Positions 1 to 6,187 of a DNA stretch of 6,187 nucleotides are shown here, piece by piece. The DNA comes from Bacillota bacterium (lineage in GTDB: Bacteria > Bacillota > UBA4882 > JAAYXC01). The stretch lies in NCBI GenBank assembly GCA_012516115.1, contig JAAYXC010000456.1, forward strand, positions 1 to 6,187, written 5' to 3'. Position 1 is the first letter of the stretch. The number at the start of each line of letters is the position of its first letter. The notes beneath the pieces are model-generated. The model did no database searches. It had not been told where the DNA came from and saw nothing but the letters and a program-made list of their open reading frames with translations. The position numbers were made by a program, and so were the translations under genes.

Positions 1-780
1 GGTAAGTACCGGGGGGTGGCGCCCGAGGCGGGGATCGTGGCGGTCAAAGTTACCGACGCCGACGGCACGGCCACGATGTCCCAGGTCATCGAGGGATTGC
101 AATGGGTCTTGACCAACCGCGAGAAATACAACATTCGGGTGGTCAATCTCTCGATGGGAGCCGAGCCCAGCGAGCCGTATTGGAACGATCCCCTGTGCCT
201 GGCGGTGGAGAAACTCTGGCGGGCCGGCCTGGTGGTGGTCGCGGCCGGACACGACGGACCGGCGCCCGGGAGCGTCGATACACCGGGTAACGACCCCCTC
301 GTCATCACCGTGGGGGCCCTCGACGACCGGGGAACCACGGTGTGGGAAGACGACCTCGTCCCGGATTTTTCGAGCCGCGGCCCGACCTACGACGGGATCG
401 CCAAACCCGAGCTCTATGCGCCCGGAGTGAAGATCACCGCCCCTTCGCCACCCGACGGTTATGTAGAGCGGACCGGAACCTCCATGGCCACCCCCTTCGT
501 CACCGGGGCGGCCGCCCTGCTTTTGGCCAAAGAACCGTCGTTGCGTCCCAATGAGGTAAAACGACGACTGCGGGCTGCGGCCGAAAAATTTTCTCCCCTT
601 GAGTTCCGCCAGAGGATACGCCGCCTCAACGTCCGGGAGTTACTGAGATTGCCCGCGCAGGGAGAAAAATGCGCCCCGGAGGATGAAAAAGAGACCGCCC
701 GTACTCCGGGCCGCCTCTTATCGAGGATACCCTCGCCCGCCGCGACCGGTTTTTTGTTTCTGATCCTCCTGATGGCTTAA
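1..780 (+). CDS. AprX-like subtilisin-family (S8) serine protease, 5' truncated
   Basis: The reading frame is open from base 1 (GKYRGVAPEA...), so the gene begins upstream. The GTG at 16 is an internal Val codon, not a start. The 259 visible residues cover the second half of a subtilase domain. They include the conserved GVAPEA segment, the VVNLSMG strand, the AAG-x-DGP oxyanion loop, the VITVGALDD and FSSRGPT segments, and GTSMATPFVTGAAALL with the catalytic Ser (codon 481-483). The catalytic Asp and His would lie upstream. The family hydrolyses peptide bonds, and the FSSRGPT...KPELYAPGV stretch resembles Bacillus AprX-type enzymes. The oxyanion-hole Asn is replaced by His (CAC, 250-252), which could impair catalysis. 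After the domain (about base 650) comes a charged tail of roughly 30 residues, then a short hydrophobic C-terminus (GFLFLILLMA). Family assignment is firm. Substrate and cell location are unknown, and no functional link to the convergent cellulase gene is evident. Confidence 0.93.
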   Translation, partial: GKYRGVAPEAGIVAVKVTDADGTATMSQVIEGLQWVLTNREKYNIRVVNLSMGAEPSEPYWNDPLCLAVEKLWRAGLVVVAAGHDGPAPGSVDTPGNDPLVITVGALDDRGTTVWEDDLVPDFSSRGPTYDGIAKPELYAPGVKITAPSPPDGYVERTGTSMATPFVTGAAALLLAKEPSLRPNEVKRRLRAAAEKFSPLEFRQRIRRLNVRELLRLPAQGEKCAPEDEKETARTPGRLLSRIPSPAATGFLFLILLMA

Positions 781-827
781 AAGGGAACTTTTGTTTATGG
801 GGAGATCTGGTGGCGAGGGCGAAGGCC

Positions 828-887
828 ATTGCCCCCATTCTACGTACTTCCCCTTCATCGGCGCTTGAGATGGAGAGAATGGGCAAT
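828..887 (+). other. Long bulged hairpin in the protease 3' region, possible transcript 3'-end structure
   Basis: ATTGCCC (828-834) pairs with GGGCAAT (881-887), and ATTCT (837-841) pairs with AGAAT (876-880), leaving a two-base CC bulge. Inside, CTTCATC (853-859) pairs with GATGGAG (869-875) around a nine-base loop, with one G-U wobble. That wobble becomes an A-C mismatch on the other strand, so the structure favours a + strand RNA, the transcript of the protease. It starts 47 bases after the protease stop. No U-run follows (the next bases are purine-rich), so it is not a classical intrinsic terminator. It may instead be a 3'-end stabiliser or act with Rho. This role is inference. Confidence 0.4.
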
Positions 888-952
888 AAAGCAAGGAAAA
901 AAGATTCTTCAGGCCTCGAGCTCCCTGGAAAATAGCACGCTCCCGGTATAAT

Positions 953-984
953 GGAAGGGCGAGAGAAACAACTCCCGCCCTTCC
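953..984 (-). terminator. Hairpin, probable terminator or 3' stem of the cellulase transcript
   Basis: On the - strand RNA, GGAAGGGCGGGAG (984 to 972) pairs with CUCUCGCCCUUCC (965 to 953) around the six-base loop UUGUUU. This gives a 13-bp stem with a single G-U wobble. On the + strand the same pair is an A-C mismatch, so the stem fits the leftward transcript better. It lies 30 bases past the cellulase TGA. The following bases on that strand are AUUAUACC, a weak U tract, so termination efficiency is uncertain. It could block read-through between the convergent genes. Confidence 0.55.
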
Positions 985-1014
985 GACATACTCTCTTTAA
1001 TTAACCTCTGCCCT

Positions 1015-4000
1015 TCACTGGCCGGGAAATAGCAGCCCGTAGACCGCGTTGGCCAGGGCGATGTCGGCCTGCGCCCAGAACCGATGGTAGTTGAAGACCG
1101 GCGCGGTTCCGTTCTCGTAGGCCGCCTGGAGCTTGGCGAAGTCCGGATCGTCTCTGTACTTGGACCGAATGTCGAGGAAAGTGACGCCGGGTTCGATCCG
1201 ATCGCCGTTGGGCATGGTGCCGCTCCAACCCGACGGAATGTAGACGATCTGCTCGAAGAAGCGCTCGTAGTCCGCGCGGGCCTCGGGCACGGAGATGCCC
1301 TTTTCGTCGCGGTACATCCACATACGGTCGAGGAGCTGTTTGGCCAGATCGCGCGCTGCCGTATCGCCGGTCGCCGCCGCGTAATAGGTTAAAGCTTTGG
1401 CCAAGGCGGCGGTGACGCCCACGTCCTGCGTATAATCCACCACGACCACGTGCAGGTTCGCGTTGTAAGAGACATCATCGGCGTTCCAGTTCTGATCGGT
1501 GGCATTCCAATTCAGGCTGGGCTGGCCGCTCCAGTTCAAGGTGGCCGGGATGGCATAGGTGCCGTCGGCGTTGAGTCTGGTCACGGATTTGACCCAGGCG
1601 ATCCACTTGTCCAGAATCATTTTGGCTTTGGGATCGCTGGTTACGTAGTAGTACTCGGCCACCCGTTCCATGGACCAGGCCTGATAACCGAACCAGTTGT
1701 TGCTGGGCGGATCGTGGTATACCGGGTCCGAGTCAAAGGCCATGCCGTAGAAGGTGGCGGTACCGGCGGGCGGCGTGGCGTACTGTCCATCCCAGCTGTT
1801 GGTGCAGCCGCCGGCGATGGCTCCCTCGGCCGACTGCAACCAGCGATAGAATTCCAGCTGCCTGGTGAGGCTCGTGCCCCAATCCCTGGCGCCGTTGGGT
1901 GAAAGCGGCTTGAAAGCTGATACGCTGCTCAGAACCCAGGCGGTCATGGGGTTCTGGTAGCCGAAGTGGCTGAAACTGCAACCGATCCGCCAGGCCCAAC
2001 CGGCGCTCGAATCGGTCGCGCCGCCCCAGGCATAGTACCACGAGAGTAGGTAATGGGCGCTGTCGTAGCCCGTGCCGCCGGGGCTGCTGGGACTGGTGGC
2101 GCCGAGAACCTTGAAATATTTATCGAAGAATGAATAGCGCAGATAATCGCCCATCTTGGCCGCCTTGGCCACCAACGCATCGACCACGGGTGAGCCGCCC
2201 TGTTCATCGGCCCAGGTCTTGGCCCAGTACATCGCCTGGATCGCCCGGGCATCGGCATCCGGAGCATTGGTGTAGCGCCACTGCCTGGCGTAGGAATTAT
2301 CCTTGATGAACAGGTCCAGATACCCGTTGGGACCACCCCAATTGAAGGCTTCCCAGGATGGATGCGGCACGGTCTCCCAGACCGACTCCTGCGGCCCGCG
2401 CTGGAAGGTATTGATGTAGGACGGCGCGGTCGTGCCGTCACCCCGCGTACCGTAACCGTACCAGTTATCCACGTCCAGCAACCAGTGCATGCCGTAAATA
2501 TCGGCCGTGCCGTAGGTGGTCTTCAGTTCGTTAAAGAGCGGATCGACCCCTACCGGGACCGAAAAATCAAGCGGACTCGGATAATAATCGGGCAACGGCC
2601 ATTCCGGTGCGTAGGTGGCCGGATCCGAGGGATTGTAGAAACCGTTGGTCGGCTGATCCTGGGGCGTGGGGATGATGTATCGTTCCATGTTGGTCCAGGC
2701 ATCGTTCAGCCTCGACCAGTCGCCGGTGATCCGGCCGTACATGGCCTCGAGCCAGATCCAGAAGCTATAGGCTTCGGAAGTGGTCTCATGCCCGTAATCG
2801 GGGGCCTCCACGATCAGGGTTTCCACCGAATGGTAAGGTATTCCCAGGGGACTGAAGTAACCGTTGGCCGGATCGTGGAGATCCTCCCAGAGGGCCAGGA
2901 AACGGTCGATGTATACGTTCTCCGACGAGACCGTGATCCTTACCGGCGCCGAGACCCCCGTGGCCCCCAGATCGTCGGTGGCCTTGGCCGTCAGGGTATA
3001 TGAACCCACCGGAACGTTGTGCCACTCGAATTGATAGGGCGCGGAGGTATCCTCACCGAGCTTGGTGGAGCCGTTGAAGAACTCCACCTTGGTCACGGTG
3101 CCGTCGCTGTCGGAGGCGGTGGCGGCGATGACGATCTCGGCCGGCGCGGTGAAGGTCGCTCCATCGGCCGGACTGGTGATGCTGCAGGTCGGCGGGTTGG
3201 TCTGGGGTGGATTGACGGTAATGCTGACCGGCGCCGAGACGGTGGAGGCCCCTCCGTTATCGAAGGCTTTGGCGGTCAGGGTGTAGCTACCCGCGGTCAC
3301 GCCGCTCCAGGTATAGGAGTAGGGCGAGGTCGTATCCGTGGCCAACAACTCCGTCCCGCTGTAAAATTCGACCTTGCTCACGGTCCCGTCGTTATCCGTG
3401 GCCTCGGCCTCTATCACGATCTCGGCCGGGGCGGTGAAAACCGCCCCGTCGGCCGGAATGGTGATGGAAACCACCGGCGGATCGTTGCTCGTGGGTTCCT
3501 GGCCGTAGATGAGGGCGCCGTTCTGGTAGACCGGGATGTATTGGGTGGTGGTGTAGGCATTGGTCAGGCCGGTATAGGACCAGTCGTTGGCCGGGTTCCA
3601 TACCTGCTGCCAACCGGAGAGATGGAGGCTGAAGTTGGCCTCGATCCGGCCTCCGGCCGGCAACGAGTAGTTCCCCCAGTTCAATTCGTAGTAATAAATA
3701 TTGTTTACCTGGTCGTAGGCCACCGGCCCACTCACCGTGCAGGTCGCACTGCTGTAATAGAGGCTAAACTGTAAGTTGGAGGCAGAATACCCGGCCTGGA
3801 TCACCTCGGTCAGGTCGAAGAAATACCGGGCCGCCAGGCCGCTTAGGGCACTCGTACCGTCGTTGTAAAGCTGCATGCGGATGAGCGATTCCTGGTTCGG
3901 GTTGGACTGTTCGTACCTGGCCACCACGTGCACCTGGGCCGTAACTACCGGGGCCGTCAGGGTCCTGGCGCTGGCCTGGGAGGAGGCGGCCGACTCGTTC

Positions 4001-6177
4001 CCGCTCTGGTCCACCGCCGTCACCTTGTAGTAGTAGGTGGTTTCGGCGGCAAGACCGGTATGGCTGAAACTGCTCGCCGTGCCTTCCGCGACGAGGGTCG
4101 ACGCACCGGGCGTGAAACCGGAGGTCGTGCTGGCGTAAACCCTATACTTGGCCAAGTCGGCCTCGGTGTTGTCCGCCCAGTCAAGGTCGATCCGGCTCTG
4201 ACTTACCGCCGTCGCCGAAAGCCCCGTCGGCGCCGCCGGCGGCGTGGGGTCGGGTTCCGTCGTGGTCGCGGGTTCCAGACCCCAGAGGTAAACACCGTTG
4301 TCGTAGACCGGCATATAAGGCGTCTTGATTAAAGTGCTGCTGGTCAGTCCCTGGTAGGACCAGTCGTTGTTGGGATTCCACACCGTGGTTCCGCTGGGCA
4401 TGCTCAGGCGGAACTGGACTTCCTTCCGGTAGTACGATTGCCCGCCCGGAAAGATCTTGGTGCCGGTAAAATCGACGATGATATAATAAATGTTCTTCGC
4501 CGTATCGTATGGAAGAAGGCCGGATACTTTCGCCCCTTGATTATAATTGGTGGTAATGGTGATATCGTTTAACGTATATCCGGCGTTGAAGACCTCGGTC
4601 AAGTCGACGAAGTAACGGAAGGAGAGTTTATCCGTGACCCTGGCCGGCCAACCGGACCGATTGTTGAGGAGGGCGCGGATCTCGGTGTAATTAGGTCCGG
4701 AAGAATTGATGCTGGCCTCGACGAAAAACTCGTCTTCCCGGGTCTCGGGCGGCGGGAAATCGGTCAGGATGGACCCGCCGTACAGCTGGTACATCTTCGC
4801 CAATGCCCCGACCAAACCGGCGTTATAATCACAGGCCACCTCGTTGCAGACGTAATCACTGATAGAATCGGTGTAGTTATCGGACTGATCCGGGCCTCCT
4901 ACCAATGCCCCGTAGATGATATGCCGGTGATAAGGCGGCACGCTCTGGCTGTCGGCCCAGGACCCGTGCGCGGTCCGGTGGTGCGGGTGCTGGGGCGGAT
5001 TCGCCCCGAAACCCACGACGTAACTCGATCGACGGGGGTTATCGCCCAGCATGTAGTTGATCTGCCTGATGGCGAAGTCGCGATACGTCTGTTTCTTGGT
5101 GGGGTCGCTCACCCAGTCGCTGTAGATGAAGGCGAGGAAGGCCGTATTGGCCGCATACCGCAGCGAACCCCAGGAATCGAGCCAGGCCAGACCTCCCGGG
5201 GTATAGGTAATCCGTTCACCGGTCTCCGGCACCCCGGTGGTCCAATAGTTGAGCCATCGCTCGGTGGAATCGATGTAGACCTGTTTACCGGTGAGCCTGG
5301 CCAATAATAGTTCGGCGCCGTAGTGCTTGTCATCCCAGGCCTGGGTCCACTTGTATCCCCAGTAGCCGGTCTGTCCTTCCTTGCCCCAGTTCTGCGTATA
5401 CGATTCGGCCAAAGAGAGGTAGTCGGCCTCGTTGGTGGCCAAATAAAGCCAGATCGCGGCCCAGGAGAGCTCGTCCCAGAAACCGCTCCAGGAATTATAA
5501 TAGCCATTTGCCGCCGTATAGCCGGCGTCGCTCCTGGTGGTATCGGCGAAATCAAAGAGCTCCCTGGCGTGTCTTAGGCAGGTATCGGCGTAGGCCGGAT
5601 CGGTGGACCGGAAGATGATGGAGGCGATGGCCAGGGCGGCGGCGGTCTCCCCCGCTACACACGAGCCCGGCGAACTCAGGGTGATCTTGTAGGCCGGACG
5701 GGCCATCTGCATGACCTCGCACGGCCCCCACCAGGCGTGATCCGCCCCGGGGTCGCCGACCTGGTAGTAGAACTCGTTGGGCGCGGTATGGCACTTAATG
5801 AAGTAGTCCGTGGCCCAGCGGATGTTTTTAAGGATGTCATCCAGCAGGCCGGCGCTCTCGAAAGCGCTGCGGTACTCGTAGACCGCCCATCCGAGCATGC
5901 TGGCGGAGGCGGCCATGGGCAAACCGAACTTGACGTGGTCCCCGGCGTCGTACCAGCCGCCGGTCAGATCCTTACCCACGTCGGCCCCGTCGTTCAAACC
6001 AGACGGTCCGCGCCACTCCACCCGGTTGTCCGGAGGGAGCACCCCTGAACGCTGGCATTCGTAGAAGTAGATGGCCTTTTGTAATGCTTCGGCATAGTTG
6101 TAAGTGGCGGTCATGGAGATCGAGGCGGTGACGAGGGTAAGGATGATGGCGAAGACGAGGATCCTAAGGTACCTCAT
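1015..6177 (-). CDS. Secreted bifunctional cellulase, CelA-like: GH9-CBM3-Fn3-CBM3-Ig-Ig-GH48
   Basis: This 1720-residue extracellular enzyme is predicted to hydrolyse beta-1,4-glucan with two catalytic modules. Module order (residues from ATG) is: signal peptide 1-24, GH9 about 25-468, CBM3 481-635, Fn3 646-740, CBM3 743-895, Ig-like 900-988 and 995-1083, GH48 about 1086-1720. GH9 landmarks are DAGD (77-80), PHHRTAHGSW (398-407) and the NEV...DYNAG motif with the presumed acid Glu446. GH48 landmarks are HETTSEA with the presumed acid Glu1135, DVDNWYGYG (1235-1243) and NAPDADAR (1304-1311). The plan matches Caldicellulosiruptor CelA (about 1750 residues, GH9 and GH48 separated by three CBM3). 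Here one CBM3 is missing and Fn3/Ig spacers replace the Pro/Thr linkers. No dockerin or surface anchor is seen. I chose ATG at 6177 because GGTGA precedes it by 5 bases. An in-frame GTG at 6186 would add three residues. The frame is uninterrupted. Cellulase identity is secure; activity, temperature range and processivity are inferred from family knowledge. Confidence 0.96.
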   Translation of the reverse strand: MRYLRILVFAIILTLVTASISMTATYNYAEALQKAIYFYECQRSGVLPPDNRVEWRGPSGLNDGADVGKDLTGGWYDAGDHVKFGLPMAASASMLGWAVYEYRSAFESAGLLDDILKNIRWATDYFIKCHTAPNEFYYQVGDPGADHAWWGPCEVMQMARPAYKITLSSPGSCVAGETAAALAIASIIFRSTDPAYADTCLRHARELFDFADTTRSDAGYTAANGYYNSWSGFWDELSWAAIWLYLATNEADYLSLAESYTQNWGKEGQTGYWGYKWTQAWDDKHYGAELLLARLTGKQVYIDSTERWLNYWTTGVPETGERITYTPGGLAWLDSWGSLRYAANTAFLAFIYSDWVSDPTKKQTYRDFAIRQINYMLGDNPRRSSYVVGFGANPPQHPHHRTAHGSWADSQSVPPYHRHIIYGALVGGPDQSDNYTDSISDYVCNEVACDYNAGLVGALAKMYQLYGGSILTDFPPPETREDEFFVEASINSSGPNYTEIRALLNNRSGWPARVTDKLSFRYFVDLTEVFNAGYTLNDITITTNYNQGAKVSGLLPYDTAKNIYYIIVDFTGTKIFPGGQSYYRKEVQFRLSMPSGTTVWNPNNDWSYQGLTSSTLIKTPYMPVYDNGVYLWGLEPATTTEPDPTPPAAPTGLSATAVSQSRIDLDWADNTEADLAKYRVYASTTSGFTPGASTLVAEGTASSFSHTGLAAETTYYYKVTAVDQSGNESAASSQASARTLTAPVVTAQVHVVARYEQSNPNQESLIRMQLYNDGTSALSGLAARYFFDLTEVIQAGYSASNLQFSLYYSSATCTVSGPVAYDQVNNIYYYELNWGNYSLPAGGRIEANFSLHLSGWQQVWNPANDWSYTGLTNAYTTTQYIPVYQNGALIYGQEPTSNDPPVVSITIPADGAVFTAPAEIVIEAEATDNDGTVSKVEFYSGTELLATDTTSPYSYTWSGVTAGSYTLTAKAFDNGGASTVSAPVSITVNPPQTNPPTCSITSPADGATFTAPAEIVIAATASDSDGTVTKVEFFNGSTKLGEDTSAPYQFEWHNVPVGSYTLTAKATDDLGATGVSAPVRITVSSENVYIDRFLALWEDLHDPANGYFSPLGIPYHSVETLIVEAPDYGHETTSEAYSFWIWLEAMYGRITGDWSRLNDAWTNMERYIIPTPQDQPTNGFYNPSDPATYAPEWPLPDYYPSPLDFSVPVGVDPLFNELKTTYGTADIYGMHWLLDVDNWYGYGTRGDGTTAPSYINTFQRGPQESVWETVPHPSWEAFNWGGPNGYLDLFIKDNSYARQWRYTNAPDADARAIQAMYWAKTWADEQGGSPVVDALVAKAAKMGDYLRYSFFDKYFKVLGATSPSSPGGTGYDSAHYLLSWYYAWGGATDSSAGWAWRIGCSFSHFGYQNPMTAWVLSSVSAFKPLSPNGARDWGTSLTRQLEFYRWLQSAEGAIAGGCTNSWDGQYATPPAGTATFYGMAFDSDPVYHDPPSNNWFGYQAWSMERVAEYYYVTSDPKAKMILDKWIAWVKSVTRLNADGTYAIPATLNWSGQPSLNWNATDQNWNADDVSYNANLHVVVVDYTQDVGVTAALAKALTYYAAATGDTAARDLAKQLLDRMWMYRDEKGISVPEARADYERFFEQIVYIPSGWSGTMPNGDRIEPGVTFLDIRSKYRDDPDFAKLQAAYENGTAPVFNYHRFWAQADIALANAVYGLLFPGQ
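1018..2922 (-). other. GH48 catalytic module, C-terminal
   Basis: About 635 residues (1086-1720), the usual full length of GH48, run to the stop codon. ETLIVEAPDYGHETTSEAYS holds the presumed general acid Glu1135. YGMHWLLDVDNWYGYG and NAPDADARAIQAMYWAK are further signature segments, the latter carrying the Asp proposed as catalytic base in the family (Asp1307 or Asp1309; I cannot decide which). Bacterial GH48 enzymes are inverting, processive cellobiohydrolases acting from reducing ends and are central to crystalline cellulose breakdown. The module is followed by only a few residues (LFPGQ) and by no dockerin. Confidence 0.96.
2929..3195 (-). repeat. Tandem Ig-like module, copy 2
   Basis: These 89 residues (995-1083) form the second copy, with SITSPADGATFTAPA, DSDGTVTKVEFFNG and GSYTLTAKATDD. 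A six-residue spacer (NPPQTN) separates it from copy 1. The GH48 module starts within about three residues of its end, so the linker there is almost absent. Confidence 0.9.
3214..3480 (-). repeat. Tandem Ig-like module, copy 1
   Basis: These 89 residues (900-988) match the bacterial Ig (Big_7-like) pattern: SITIPADGAVFTAPA, the DNDGTVSKVEFY core, PYSYTW, and GSYTLTAKAFDN. The module aligns without gaps to copy 2, with 58 of 89 residues identical by my count, so the pair arose by internal duplication. It probably acts as a rigid spacer before GH48. Confidence 0.9.
3493..3951 (-). other. Second CBM3 module, with c-like sequence
   Basis: Residues 743-895 parallel the first CBM3: RYFFDLTEV (784-792), a VSGPVAYDQVNNIYYYEL segment, a Leu-Pro-x-Gly-Gly turn and WNPANDWSYTGL (860-871), then YIPVYQNGALIYGQEP. 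The loop before the end lacks the DWSxYxQSNDYS pattern usual in cellulose-binding CBM3a/b modules. It may be a duplicated CBM3c-like domain. Its binding ability cannot be judged from sequence alone. Confidence 0.82.
3958..4242 (-). other. Fibronectin type III module between the two CBM3 modules
   Basis: Residues 646-740 show the Fn3 pattern: PTGLSAT at the start, the IDLDW strand, YRVYAST, and the ETTYYYKVTAVDQSGNESA end. In bacterial glycoside hydrolases such modules act mainly as spacers or stabilisers. No catalytic role is implied. Confidence 0.9.
4273..4737 (-). other. First CBM3 module (CBM3c type, attached to GH9)
   Basis: Residues 481-635 contain RYFVDLTEV (521-529), the PGGQSYYRKEVQFRL strand and WNPNNDWSYQGL (600-611), then PYMPVYDNGVYLWGLEP. 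This is the pattern of CBM3c, which packs against GH9, extends its active-site cleft and gives processivity rather than strong cellulose binding. A short Pro-rich linker (about 636-646) leads to the Fn3 module. Confidence 0.88.
4774..6105 (-). other. GH9 catalytic module
   Basis: The module runs from TYNYAEALQKA to the YQLYGG end. GGWYDAGDHVKFGLPMA contains the DAGD pair (Asp77 and Asp80), which positions and activates the attacking water in the inverting GH9 mechanism. PHHRTAHGSW is the conserved His/Arg substrate-binding motif, and the NEV...DYNAG motif carries the general acid Glu446. All key residues are intact. At about 444 residues the length is normal for GH9. A CBM3 follows directly, the arrangement seen in processive GH9 endoglucanases of the CBM3c type. 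Confidence 0.95.
6106..6177 (-). other. Sec-type signal peptide of the cellulase
   Basis: The first 24 residues have a basic start (MRYLR), a hydrophobic core (ILVFAIILTLVTA) and a polar end (SISMTA) just before TYNYAEAL, where GH9 mature proteins typically begin. Cleavage after Ala24 is my best guess. Cleavage after VTA at residue 18 is an alternative. No lipobox Cys is present, so this is a secreted protein and not a lipoprotein. Confidence 0.8.
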
Positions 6178-6182
6178 TACAT

Positions 6183-6187
6183 TCACC
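6183..6187 (-). promoter_or_regulatory. Shine-Dalgarno GGTGA of the cellulase gene, cut by the window edge
   Basis: Reading leftward from 6187, the sequence is GGTGAATGTAATG. GGTGA matches the core of the Bacillota-type AGGAGGTGA ribosome-binding site and sits 5 bases before the chosen ATG (6177). More of the site probably lies beyond the edge. An out-of-frame ATG-TAA pair sits between it and the start, with the TAA overlapping the start as TAATG. This could also be the end of an upstream gene, which the window cannot resolve. Confidence 0.55.

Noticed and set aside
626..886. - strand open frame of 86 codons across the protease 3' end.
   Set aside because: It starts with TTG, overlaps the protease antisense, shows no recognisable domain and is typical of a shadow frame in GC-rich DNA.
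947..952. Perfect TATAAT on the + strand, pointing into the 3' end of the cellulase gene (possible antisense promoter).
   Set aside because: The best -35 at normal spacing (CTGGAA, 925-930) matches TTGACA at only 3 of 6 bases, there is no extended -10 TG, and transcription would start inside the terminator hairpin. Chance is more likely.
1015..1060. A C-terminal dockerin or surface anchor, expected if the enzyme were cellulosomal or cell-bound.
   Set aside because: The GH48 module runs to within a few residues of the stop. No dockerin duplicated Ca-binding repeat, SLH repeat or LPxTG motif is present.
2362..3774. Long + strand open frames (about 213 and 251 codons) antisense to the cellulase.
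   Set aside because: Their Gly/Arg/Val-rich translations mirror the codon bias of the real gene on the other strand, show no domain, and overlap securely assigned GH48, Ig and CBM3 coding sequence.
4441..4620. Local GC dip inside the first CBM3 (83 of 180 bases by hand count, about 46%), considered as a sign of recent module transfer.
   Set aside because: The stretch encodes many Tyr, Asn, Ile and Lys residues, which need AT-rich codons. A similar dip occurs in the matching part of the second CBM3, so composition explains it.

Overview
The window holds two protein-coding genes arranged tail to tail. At the left is the 3' part of a + strand subtilisin-family (S8) protease gene (1-780). Filling most of the rest is one very large - strand gene (1015-6177) for a secreted, multimodular cellulase. 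A 234-bp convergent intergenic region lies between them. The cellulase promoter and the protease 5' end both lie outside the window.

The cellulase is the main content. Read N to C, it has a signal peptide, a GH9 catalytic module, a CBM3, a fibronectin type III module, a second CBM3, two tandem bacterial Ig-like modules and a C-terminal GH48 catalytic module. Joining GH9 and GH48 in one chain is the plan of Caldicellulosiruptor CelA, one of the most active known cellulases. Here the long Pro/Thr linkers typical of CelA are replaced by Fn3 and Ig spacers, there are two CBM3 modules rather than three, and the DNA is GC-rich. GH9 enzymes with an attached CBM3c cut cellulose internally and processively. 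GH48 enzymes are processive cellobiohydrolases. One polypeptide would therefore combine complementary attacks on crystalline cellulose. No dockerin, SLH or sortase signal is visible, so I infer a free extracellular enzyme rather than a cellulosome subunit.

The protease fragment resembles AprX-type subtilases of Bacillota. It keeps the catalytic Ser region but has His where the oxyanion-hole Asn normally sits.

The intergenic region carries two hairpins. Each pairs best on the strand of the gene that precedes it, which suits 3' ends of convergent transcripts.

The organism is probably a GC-rich, plant-polymer-degrading bacterium. Bacillota (Firmicutes) is my best guess, from the AprX-like protease, the CelA-type enzyme and the GGTGA Shine-Dalgarno sequence. 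The sequence does not prove this. No mobile element, CRISPR array, tRNA or rRNA was seen.
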